From NCBI GenBank assembly GCA_964423645.1, contig CAYRFE010000003.1, positions 1 through 64,000 of the forward strand: DNA of 64,000 nucleotides, given 5' to 3'. The translations under genes and the position numbers were made by a program. Positions 52,156 to 60,421 of this stretch are shown in pieces; position 1 is the stretch's first letter; each line of letters begins with the position of its first letter. The notes below the pieces were generated by a model. It saw only the letters and a list, made by a program, of their open reading frames with translations, was not told where the DNA came from and did no database searches. This stretch comes from CAYRFE01 sp964423645 [NCBI: uncultured bacterium] (lineage in GTDB: Bacteria > Macinerneyibacteriota > Macinerneyibacteria > Macinerneyibacteriales).

Positions 52156-54765
52156 ATGCGAAAAATAATGATTATCTCCTTTTTAACCGTAATTTTTGTG
52201 AATATGCTTTTTGCATCGGAATTTTATAAAAATAAGTATTATAACCGCTCCGTCGTATGGCAATCAACGAATACTGATCACTTCACCGTCGTTTTCTCAC
52301 AAGAATCGAAAGATATTGCCGCAATCGCCGCACAATTTGCTGAAGATGCATACGAATTTTGCTCCGAAACATTGAGCAATGACGTCCCCGATACGATCAC
52401 GCTGATTATCTATCCGTCATCCTATCTCTTTTCGCAAAACAGCATAATTCCGGCGATCCTGCCGCCAAATGTCGCGGGATTTGCAACATTCGAAAAAGAT
52501 CGCGTCGTGGTTCCATTTAACGGGGACCTTACTGATTTCCAAGAACTTTTATATCATGAGATTATGCATATTTTTGAATATCACATATTGTACAAAAACC
52601 CGCTTACCGCAGTATTTGCAGAAAAACACAATATTCCCACATGGATTTTAGAAGGATTGTCGGAATATGCGACCAACAATACTCGCAATCCAAAGTTTAT
52701 GGTCGTAAAAGATGCGGCATTACACGGGCATCTCCATTCGGCAGATTTTTTTGAGACAAATCAACCTCTCGATTATTTGGGTTATCAGCAAGCATACTCC
52801 ATTATCAAATATATGGTTGATACATGGGGAGAACGCAAATTACGTGCCTATGTCAAGGAATTAACAACCACCCTCGATACAGATAAGGCAATGAAGAAAG
52901 TATATGACTTTTCATTCAAAGAACTATATGCACAATGGCGTGCTCAACTCACTGACACCATATATGCTCATATTTCTGAGCTTTCATCGGTATTTAGCGC
53001 GGACAACGAGATTTTGAATCACGGCACGCTCTATATTCCTTTTCATGAAAGTAATTTTTACCTCACTATTGAGAAAGGGATGCTCGTACGAAAAATAATT
53101 GATGACGACGACTACAATGAAATCGTTTTCAAACCATCCGTATTCGCGTATTTCAATCCTTCACACTCAACGGTGGCCATTTCCGAGGATGGAACCCGTT
53201 GCGCCTATACATTTTTTGAAAACGGGGCATTTCACGTCGGTCTGTATAATTTCACATTACAAGAACACGCATCTCGAAATATGCCAACCTTTACCGGTGT
53301 CTATTCTCTGTTCTTTCACAATGAAAAACTTTACATTCTCGGACGTGACGGCACACAATCGCAATGCATCGACATTACGGATATTACACCGACATCAATG
53401 GCTTTACCCCATGATAATGTGTCGTTTATAACACCTCTTACGGATTCATTGTTCGTTTATGCATCTCTTTTTGGGCATGACACATTTTTATATATTAATG
53501 ATCTGATCTATAAAATCCCCGGGACTTTGCTTGCAATCGATAGCCGTACACAGGAAGAATGCACGCTGTTGATCAATGAAGGCATGATCAACCGACTCTA
53601 TACATTTGAAGTAAAAACAGGCATCCTTACACCGCTTCATGCATTTAGAGAAACGATGATAGGATTCTCGTGGTACGACAACACACTCTATACGTCCTTT
53701 TACCATGACCAAAAGTATTTAAGCATGAAAACAACGCCACCGGAAAAATATTCACAAGGGAGTGAAGCAGCACTTTTCGTAAAAGCACCGTTCATTGCTG
53801 ATTATGTGAACTATGATCCGTCTGATATGCTGATACAGAAATATAAAGATCCGCTTACTTTTTCACAGACATTTTTTGGACTTGATGTCACCGAGAATAC
53901 ACATGTCCAATTACGTACCGGCATGCTCCTTGACAGTGTGTTAAATGAACATCAGCTCTTTGCATATACCGCTTTTTATATAACCGACAGTGCGCCATTA
54001 GACTTCGGGATAGCCTATATTACTTCAGGAAATCGTCCGGCATATTCATTTTGGGCAGAAAAACGAACAATGTTTCGTAATGACAAACCGTATTATCTCA
54101 CTGAATTATCTGCACGAACACATTATCCTCTATCATTTTTTGCATCAATACACGCAAAAGCCGGCGGATATTTAACCGGGAATAATTTAGACACTCTCGA
54201 AGACGTATTGTATGCAGGACTATACGGTATGTATGACTCATCATACGGACGATTGTACCCGGATAATGGTATGAGAGCATACACTTATTTGGGGTATGTG
54301 ACAGGAGAAAAATCAGATATTGAGGTTGAAACAGATATTCGTCTTTACCGCATACCTTTTATGTTTCGCGGATATTTCAGACATTCTCCGTTAAAATATC
54401 ACGACGACACGTATATTCGCGGTTATCGAGATATCTATTTCGCGACTGAAAATAAAATTGCTGTGATGGCAGAAATCAGAACTCCGCTTGTGAGTGCTAT
54501 TCCATTGTTCACGCACGTTGTTCCTCTTCCGCCATTTTCATTGTTCTTTTTTGCAGATGCGGGTCTTTTTGCCGATTCACTTACTGATGCAGTATTCATG
54601 AAGGACGGACGTGTCCGTGATGGTGTAATGAGTATTGGTTGTGGCTTAACGATGCATCTTTCGAGAATGTTTACTCTTGATGCGACATTCGCTTATCCCG
54701 GAGATATGGTCAAATTTTCAGACAAACCGGTCGTTGAATTTTCTGTTTCAAAATCATTTTATTGA
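52156..54765 (+). CDS. MA-clan metallopeptidase with propeller and outer-membrane barrel
   Basis: An 869-residue secreted protein. After the signal peptide (about 1-20) comes a gluzincin-like domain with HEIMHIFEYH (zinc His134, His138, catalytic Glu135) and WILEGLSEYATNN (third ligand Glu about 166 or 170). The middle (about 280-560) looks like a TolB-type propeller. The C terminus alternates strands and ends VVEFSVSKSFY with a terminal aromatic residue, as in surface-antigen/BamA-type barrels. It is probably an outer-membrane protease. A longer frame upstream of 52156 would lie inside the promoter. Confidence 0.78.
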   Translation: MRKIMIISFLTVIFVNMLFASEFYKNKYYNRSVVWQSTNTDHFTVVFSQESKDIAAIAAQFAEDAYEFCSETLSNDVPDTITLIIYPSSYLFSQNSIIPAILPPNVAGFATFEKDRVVVPFNGDLTDFQELLYHEIMHIFEYHILYKNPLTAVFAEKHNIPTWILEGLSEYATNNTRNPKFMVVKDAALHGHLHSADFFETNQPLDYLGYQQAYSIIKYMVDTWGERKLRAYVKELTTTLDTDKAMKKVYDFSFKELYAQWRAQLTDTIYAHISELSSVFSADNEILNHGTLYIPFHESNFYLTIEKGMLVRKIIDDDDYNEIVFKPSVFAYFNPSHSTVAISEDGTRCAYTFFENGAFHVGLYNFTLQEHASRNMPTFTGVYSLFFHNEKLYILGRDGTQSQCIDITDITPTSMALPHDNVSFITPLTDSLFVYASLFGHDTFLYINDLIYKIPGTLLAIDSRTQEECTLLINEGMINRLYTFEVKTGILTPLHAFRETMIGFSWYDNTLYTSFYHDQKYLSMKTTPPEKYSQGSEAALFVKAPFIADYVNYDPSDMLIQKYKDPLTFSQTFFGLDVTENTHVQLRTGMLLDSVLNEHQLFAYTAFYITDSAPLDFGIAYITSGNRPAYSFWAEKRTMFRNDKPYYLTELSARTHYPLSFFASIHAKAGGYLTGNNLDTLEDVLYAGLYGMYDSSYGRLYPDNGMRAYTYLGYVTGEKSDIEVETDIRLYRIPFMFRGYFRHSPLKYHDDTYIRGYRDIYFATENKIAVMAEIRTPLVSAIPLFTHVVPLPPFSLFFFADAGLFADSLTDAVFMKDGRVRDGVMSIGCGLTMHLSRMFTLDATFAYPGDMVKFSDKPVVEFSVSKSFY

Positions 54766-54849
54766 TAAATATTCCGATTGATTCGGTGATATTCTATCCC
54801 CTCACGTATGATAATCAATTAACAAAAGATCACTCCATGCTTTTTGTAC

Positions 54850-54960
54850 TTTCAGACCTTTTCAAAATTCAACATTATCAAATTTTCTTTTTTCCCCAAA
54901 AAAAAGTGTGGGGTGGGCACACAGTTAAAAAGGGGTAGTTTCGCAAAGGTCTCATTTTAA
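54850..54960. repeat. AT-rich repeat fragment
   Basis: ATCAAATTTTCTTTTTTC followed by a G-rich GTGGGGTGGGCAC segment. The same A+T block lies at 60205-60225, and the G-rich end recalls the right end of module C in R1. It looks like a decayed member of the hairpin-repeat family. Confidence 0.5.
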
Positions 54961-54989
54961 AAATTTTGTGCGAGACATGCACAATCATA

Positions 54990-55018
54990 TTTACAGAGTA
55001 TCTAATCACCATTATACT
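54990..55018 (+). promoter_or_regulatory. Promoter of the small gene at 55029
   Basis: TTTACA (54990-54995), a 17-bp spacer and TATACT (55013-55018), ten bases before the ATG at 55029 and without a ribosome-binding site. Confidence 0.55.
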
Positions 55019-55028
55019 ACATCACATT

Positions 55029-55304
55029 ATGAAGAATAATCGCTACCGTATTGAAAAAGAAGACGGCAATGCCCACGGAGATCTTTATGAAATGGAGATC
55101 ACCACGTATTTCTATGTTATCGACAATTTGACAAATACCGCGGTAATGACCTTCACAGGAGAATACTTCACAACGCTCGGCGATAACGGCTGGAATGACG
55201 GAAACTATAGCGGAGTTACGGACGTGAAAATTTCTGAAGACGGATTATCAGTCCTTGTCTTTAAGGTTGGTAGTAAGGAACCGGACATAATTCATCTTTC
55301 ATGA
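55029..55304 (+). CDS. Unknown 91-residue acidic protein
   Basis: An isolated small gene. The product is a mixed beta protein (YRIEKEDGNAHGDLYEMEIT, YFYVIDNLTNTAVMTFTGEY, VTDVKISEDGLSVLVFKV), with no signal peptide, and acidic overall. I recognise no family. Its shape and isolation recall orphan immunity-type proteins, but this is a guess. The start at 55029 is supported by the promoter just upstream. Confidence 0.55.
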   Translation: MKNNRYRIEKEDGNAHGDLYEMEITTYFYVIDNLTNTAVMTFTGEYFTTLGDNGWNDGNYSGVTDVKISEDGLSVLVFKVGSKEPDIIHLS

Positions 55305-55665
55305 CTAACGAAAATGAATTCAATGACATTCATCCGCACGTAAATAAACGTATCTGCGCCGTTTATTCACTCGTCTTGACTTGATAGTAGTCTCCACAAA
55401 GTATACGACACGCCGGTTGTTACACCTACACCGTATGTACGGTCTGAAAAAACCGTTGTAATAAATGACGTTATGCACACATCACTCACAACTAATGACC
55501 TGCTCCGCAGTAAGCGACGTAATACTCTATGTGTCTGTCGAACCAAAACCCTTTCCGTTTATTTTGGGAGAGTATTTTTGTAAGAATTTAATGCGTGCCC
55601 CCAAATAAGTCCCCACACTCATATAAAATCTATCATAAACCTTCGGGGGTTTTGAACACATTCTA
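55305..55665. other. Intergenic gap with one inverted repeat
   Basis: No supported gene. AATAAACG and CGTTTATT pair around a nine-base loop at 55343-55367, 39 bp after the small gene, but without a T-tract. Confidence 0.4.
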
Positions 55666-55868
55666 AATGAACTACCCCGCAGCAAGCTACGGGGTATCTC
55701 CCCAAAAAATACTATATTTGTTCGCCCACCCCAAACCCCTCCCTTTTCTTTTTGGGAGGGGCTTAATTTCTAATATTGTGGGGACTTCGTCCCCACACCC
55801 CTAATAATAACAAAATTATAATAGTGAAGCCGAAGCAAGCTTCGGGGAATTTGACCCATTTAGATTAA
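55666..55868 (-). repeat. Full-length modular hairpin repeat, copy R7
   Basis: An inverted, nearly identical copy of R1 (52-252) with all four hairpins in reverse order, ending at CCCATTTAGATTAAA. It lies beside the 3' end of the hybrid kinase gene. R1 and R7 are 55 kb apart in opposite orientation. Confidence 0.88.
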
Positions 55869-55917
55869 AAATAACGCTTATGTCTCCTTTACAACGAAAA
55901 CATCTCGTACTAATATA

Positions 55918-58389
55918 TTAAATCTTCGATTTTATTTGTGTCAGCATCTTTTTCACATCTTCAAGAGAAAACGGCTTCCGTAATACTGCACTGAAACCAA
56001 AGTCTTGATATCGTGCCAACACATCATCATCTGCGTATCCGCTTGATACCACAAGCAATGCCTCTTGATATAGCGCTTTGATATTGCGCGCCGCTTCAAC
56101 ACCGCCCATCTTCCCGGGAATGGTCAAATCCATAATAACCAGATTATACGGGGTATCACCTGATGCCGCACGCATATACTCTTTTATCGCTTCTTCCCCA
56201 TCAGCAACGGTATGTACAATGCATCCAAGATGAGAAAATATTCCTTGGGCGACTGTTCTGAGCATCGGTTCATCATCCATGAATAAAATAGAAATACCTT
56301 TAAAATCAGTCTCGTATTCTTCGTGTAATTGCGACAGATGATTCGCTGAGGCTGCCGGTAAAAAAATGGTAAAACAAGCACCCTTTCCCAATTCCGATTC
56401 AAGTGTGATCGTCCCTGAATGTTTTTTTATAATCGAGAATACTATAGCCAAGCCAAGACCGCTTCCATGTTCACGGGTAGTAAAATACGGATCAAATATT
56501 TTTGTAATATTCTCTTGCGATATTCCGGGACCATTATCACAAATACGAATACAGACATACCGACCCGTCTCTAACGCATACTCATTTTTCGGTTGCAACT
56601 CAATATTATCGGCAGCGATAGAGACAACCCCGCCATGCGGCATACACTGAACTGCATTGATAACTATATTATAAATTACTCTGCTGAATTGACCTCTGTC
56701 TATCAACGCCGGCCATAATGTCTCAGGAATTGAAAACGTACCCGTTACTTTTGAACCACGCAAACTGAAGCTCGCTGAATCCGTGATAATATCATTGAGA
56801 AGCGCATTTTCTCTGATGGGTTCACCGCCTTTTGCAAAGGTGAGCAATTGAAATGTTAATTCTTTCGCTCGTTCGCATGCTTTTGCGGCATCAGACAAAA
56901 ACGAATCTGCAGGACTATCCGTATCGATTTTCAATTTTGCCAAAGTAATGTTACCTATAATGGCCGCAAGAATATTGTTAAAATCATGGGCGATTCCTCC
57001 CGCGAGTAATCCGACCGATTCAAGCTTATTCGTGCGCATCACTTCTTCTTCCGCACGCAATTTTTCGGTAATATCAATGATCACGCCTCGTACGCCGACA
57101 GGCGTTCCTTCTCGGGATACGACCGCTGAGTGAATCTCTACCGGAAACGTTCTCCCTGATTTCGCACGCGCTGTATATGATCGGATCTTATCTTTTTTCC
57201 CTTTCAACAGTTCACTGATCGCGATCGCGATCGTATCTCTCTCTGTCGTATCAAACACGGTCATCACATTCACACCTTGTTCCATATCCTGTTCATCATA
57301 TTCAAACATTTCTTGTGCTTTTGCATTGGTAAACGTAAAATTGCCATCCATCGCAAATTCATAGACACCCACCGGTAATAAATTTACGGTTTGTCGAAAT
57401 TTCTCTTCCGATTCATACAATTCTTTTTCTATGATCAATCGTTGGCGTATATCCTTCTGAAGAACGTCATTGAGAGACTCCAGTTCTTTTGTCCGCGAAA
57501 AGACCTGTTTTTTAAGTCCGACATTCCAAAATGATGTTGCTGTTATAAAAATTACAATTACGACTCCGATCATGATAATATAGTATCTATACATTTTCCA
57601 TATCGATTCTTTAGTATGAAACTCTGTGCCGAGCCATTTTTTGTATATTTTTGTTATTACGCCTGATTCTTTTGCGTGATTAATCCCTTTCTGGATTATC
57701 CCTAAGACAATTCGATTGCCCTCTTTTACTGCCATCGCATCCTGCCCGATAAAAAGCGGATCCGCGACTGTTTTTAAATGATTTAATTTATTATTCCGAT
57801 ATAAATGATACAATACAATTTGCTCATCACCTATCAGTGCATCCGCGTCTCCGGCTATTACACGATCGGCAGCTTCCGAGAACGTATCGGTAAACAATGT
57901 TTTATGCAAAATATTATGCTGCCTCAAGTATTCCAGTGCATAATCACCTTTTTGCATGCCAAGTGTTTTTCCTTGTAGATCAGACATCGTTTTAATGTCC
58001 GGTCTGTCTCGTTTCACAAAAATGACACCCGGAATCTCAAAAAGAATGTCGGTGAAATCAAAATATTTATCTCGTTCATTGCTATAAAAAAAACTTGTCA
58101 ATACATCAGCCTTATCATCAAGTACCGCGTGTTGTGCCTCTTTGAATGTCATGGGATGAAATTCGGGTGTAAACCCTAATTCAGTACCGATCCAACGAAT
58201 GATCTCTATCGTTAAGCCGGTGTATTGATCGTTTTCAAGAAATTCAAACGGGGGGTATTCGCGCTGTCCTACAAAAATAATTTTTTTATGCTCATGAATA
58301 TACTTCAATTCATCTTCGGTCAGTTTGAAATAAGAATTTATATGTGTCGTTAAACAAATAAAAATTGCCACCAAGAAAGTGTATCGCAT
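55918..58389 (-). CDS. Hybrid histidine kinase with periplasmic SBP-type sensor
   Basis: An 823-residue membrane kinase. Signal peptide/anchor at about 1-18; an SBP_bac_3-like periplasmic sensor covers about 30-255 (YPPFEFLENDQYTGLTIEII, FFYSNERDKYFDFT, LQGKTLGMQKGDYALEYL); one transmembrane helix at about 268-290; PAS with PAC at about 328-445; HisKA with LLAGGIAHDFNNILAAI; HATPase_c with DNGPGISQENITKIFDPYFTT (two parts); a C-terminal receiver (FMDDEPMLRTV, VIMDLTIPG). It resembles BvgS/EvgS-type sensors without the Hpt domain. AGGAGG precedes the ATG. The ligand is unknown. Confidence 0.92.
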   Translation of the reverse strand: MRYTFLVAIFICLTTHINSYFKLTEDELKYIHEHKKIIFVGQREYPPFEFLENDQYTGLTIEIIRWIGTELGFTPEFHPMTFKEAQHAVLDDKADVLTSFFYSNERDKYFDFTDILFEIPGVIFVKRDRPDIKTMSDLQGKTLGMQKGDYALEYLRQHNILHKTLFTDTFSEAADRVIAGDADALIGDEQIVLYHLYRNNKLNHLKTVADPLFIGQDAMAVKEGNRIVLGIIQKGINHAKESGVITKIYKKWLGTEFHTKESIWKMYRYYIIMIGVVIVIFITATSFWNVGLKKQVFSRTKELESLNDVLQKDIRQRLIIEKELYESEEKFRQTVNLLPVGVYEFAMDGNFTFTNAKAQEMFEYDEQDMEQGVNVMTVFDTTERDTIAIAISELLKGKKDKIRSYTARAKSGRTFPVEIHSAVVSREGTPVGVRGVIIDITEKLRAEEEVMRTNKLESVGLLAGGIAHDFNNILAAIIGNITLAKLKIDTDSPADSFLSDAAKACERAKELTFQLLTFAKGGEPIRENALLNDIITDSASFSLRGSKVTGTFSIPETLWPALIDRGQFSRVIYNIVINAVQCMPHGGVVSIAADNIELQPKNEYALETGRYVCIRICDNGPGISQENITKIFDPYFTTREHGSGLGLAIVFSIIKKHSGTITLESELGKGACFTIFLPAASANHLSQLHEEYETDFKGISILFMDDEPMLRTVAQGIFSHLGCIVHTVADGEEAIKEYMRAASGDTPYNLVIMDLTIPGKMGGVEAARNIKALYQEALLVVSSGYADDDVLARYQDFGFSAVLRKPFSLEDVKKMLTQIKSKI

Positions 58390-58414
58390 TTGAACCTCCT
58401 AAAATCAACAAACC

Positions 58415-58443
58415 ATTATACAACACGAGCGCAAATATGTGAA
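58415..58443 (-). promoter_or_regulatory. Promoter of the hybrid kinase gene
   Basis: On the minus strand, TTCACA (58443-58438), a 17-bp spacer and a perfect TATAAT (58420-58415), about 26 bp before the ATG. Confidence 0.7.
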
Positions 58444-58500
58444 GTTCGAAGTTAGGCGATGACATGTTTCATTATGCCTATGAAAACGCTTCGTTTTTAC

Positions 58501-58529
58501 TTGATTTTTTTTCAAACGTACACTATATT
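58501..58529 (+). promoter_or_regulatory. Promoter of the porin gene
   Basis: TTGATT (58501-58506), a 17-bp spacer and TATATT (58524-58529), followed by a palindrome at 58537-58555 at the start point. Confidence 0.65.
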
Positions 58530-58536
58530 CGCCTGG

Positions 58537-58555
58537 GATTAACACAATGTTAATC
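58537..58555 (+). promoter_or_regulatory. Palindromic operator in the porin leader
   Basis: GATTAACA and TGTTAATC form a perfect 8-bp inverted repeat around CAA. It covers the expected transcription start and lies 19 bp before the ATG. A repressor site or an mRNA hairpin are both possible. Confidence 0.6.
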
Positions 58556-58574
58556 AAAAAAAGGAGGTTTTCTT

Positions 58575-59954
58575 ATGAAAATGGTATTGTTAGCAGTTCT
58601 TATGGCAGTGGTTACGCTTACCGCATTTGCCGAAGGCCCTGAATTCATTTGGAAAGGCGAATTCAGAACCCGTACGCAGACCTACAAAGCACCGGCAGAA
58701 GACGGCGACATCCAGCAATGGATCGACTCACGCGTGCGTTTGTACATGACTTCAAAGTTCAGCGATTCGTTGGCATTCACCTACGGTATTGAAGTTGGTG
58801 ATGTGAAATGGGGAGAAACCGCAAAGGGTATGCCTCGTGACGGCATCAACGTAGAGACAAAACACATGTATCTTGATTTCACACCCGATGCACTTGAAAG
58901 CATGAAATTCCGTATGGGATTACAGCCTTTAAAAGATGCGTTCGGTTCTGCGATCTTCGATGAAGATGCAGTTGCATTTATGGTAATGCCGAAAATGGAA
59001 AATACCAAGATAAATTTCGGTTATGTCTACATGAACGACCGCATGGGTGCTAAGAACGGTGCACCGACTTACACTACCGTAACCTCTGAATCGAAATTAA
59101 TGCCGGTCGTTGCCGGTTCCTATTCTGATCTTCATTTTGCCATGTTTGATATGAATTATGCGATGAATGAGGATATGAACATTCTTTTCGGCGCATATTA
59201 CATGAACGGTAAAGCTCGTGATCATAAAATCATTACTCCGTATATTGACACCGACGATCATCTTGAATTGATCCGTAATACCTCTAATGCAAATTCATTA
59301 TGGACAGGAATCGGTATGACCAACAAAATGAACGATACAATGACTGTTGGCGCTCAGTTTATCTATCTTACCGAAGGTGTTTCGGCTACGGATATAGTAG
59401 TAACAGAAGTTGGCGAAAACGGAGATGTATCTATTGAAGAAGTCTTGGATTACCCTTCATCACATGCCTTCTCCTATTTCGCCTATGCGTACGGTCAGTA
59501 TAAAATGAACGACACGACCAGCTTTAAATTGAATTTCGGCTATATGCCCGGTCCTGACGGCGCGGATATGACCAGCTTCCATGGTATCAACAACATGGAT
59601 TACTGGACCAACTTCGGTCTTGAATATGCATTCAAGGGCCCGGTATATGACGTGAACCAAGGAAGACTTGATTATTTTGATAAAGGCTTAATGGTTATCT
59701 CTATGAATGCTGATTTCGGTTTGGTTTACGGTAATATCGGTTATATGTCCGCGACATCAAGCCTTCTTGAAGATGCTGATATCAGCAAATATCTTGGTAT
59801 GGAATTTGATCTCGGCATGAAATACGAGATCACCAAGGGTTTGAAAATGCAAGTTGTCGGCGCATTCTTCTTGCCGGGTGCTTATTATGAAGACTTGGGC
59901 AACGAAAATGAAATCGGCTATGAACTTGCATCTATTTTCAAGTATTCTTTCTAA
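58575..59954 (+). CDS. Porin-like outer-membrane protein
   Basis: A 459-residue exported protein with signal peptide MKMVLLAVLMAVVTLTAFA. The rest is made of amphipathic beta strands (FIWKGEFRTRTQTYKAP, SRVRLYMTSKFSDSLAFTYGI, MKFRMGLQPLKDAFGSAIFD, KMNDTTSFKLNFGYMPG) and ends with an aromatic residue (IFKYSF), as in 16- or 18-strand porins. No specific family can be named; it resembles porins of unassigned substrate. AAAGGAGG precedes the ATG, and codon use suggests high expression. It has its own promoter, operator and terminator. Confidence 0.82.
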   Translation: MKMVLLAVLMAVVTLTAFAEGPEFIWKGEFRTRTQTYKAPAEDGDIQQWIDSRVRLYMTSKFSDSLAFTYGIEVGDVKWGETAKGMPRDGINVETKHMYLDFTPDALESMKFRMGLQPLKDAFGSAIFDEDAVAFMVMPKMENTKINFGYVYMNDRMGAKNGAPTYTTVTSESKLMPVVAGSYSDLHFAMFDMNYAMNEDMNILFGAYYMNGKARDHKIITPYIDTDDHLELIRNTSNANSLWTGIGMTNKMNDTMTVGAQFIYLTEGVSATDIVVTEVGENGDVSIEEVLDYPSSHAFSYFAYAYGQYKMNDTTSFKLNFGYMPGPDGADMTSFHGINNMDYWTNFGLEYAFKGPVYDVNQGRLDYFDKGLMVISMNADFGLVYGNIGYMSATSSLLEDADISKYLGMEFDLGMKYEITKGLKMQVVGAFFLPGAYYEDLGNENEIGYELASIFKYSF

Positions 59955-59975
59955 GTTTATCAGATTAAAATGAAC

Positions 59976-60003
59976 AAGCGGAGCTTCGGCTCCGCTTTTT
60001 TAT
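59976..60003 (+). terminator. Strong terminator of the porin gene
   Basis: AAGCGGAGC and GCTCCGCTT form a 9-bp stem with a TTCG tetraloop, followed directly by TTTTTTA. Confidence 0.93.
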
Positions 60004-60042
60004 TATAAAAGAGTTTGCGAAATTATCATTTTTTAACTTTGT

Positions 60043-60155
60043 GCCCTCCCCAAACCCCTCCCGCACCTCGGTACAATTGCTTCGCAATCACTCGGTGACC
60101 GTCGGGAGGGGCTTAATTTGTTATATAGTGGTGACTTCGTCCCCACACCCCTATT
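60043..60155 (-). repeat. Hairpin repeat copy R8
   Basis: GTGCCCTCCCCAAA, then CCCCTCCC ... GGGAGGGG with a nested GATTG-type hairpin in the loop as in R4, then GTGAC/GTCCC-like remains and CACACCCC. Module B is partly decayed here (GGTGACTTCGTCCCC). Confidence 0.7.
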
Positions 60156-60366
60156 TAAGAAGACCAGAAAAATGATAAATTTTGAATTTCGCAAAAATAC
60201 CAATAATCAAATTTTCTTTTTTCTCTAAAAAGGGTGTTGGAACCATAGGGGCAGAAATTCTTTCTGCCCGTTTCCCGATTTTCACCATAGGGGTGGCACA
60301 AAATTTAAAAATAGTAACTTTAAAGGTATTACAAACATACAAACACACTTTTACTGTTTGGGTTAT

Positions 60367-60399
60367 AAAAAAACCCTTCACCGTTTTTGATGAAGGGTT
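60367..60399 (-). terminator. Terminator of the rnf-glnA transcript
   Basis: On the minus strand, AACCCTTCA and TGAAGGGTT pair around a ten-base loop, followed by a run of T. It lies 23 bp after the glnA stop. Confidence 0.9.
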
Positions 60400-60421
60400 G
60401 TATACAAATTATGCAATATAA

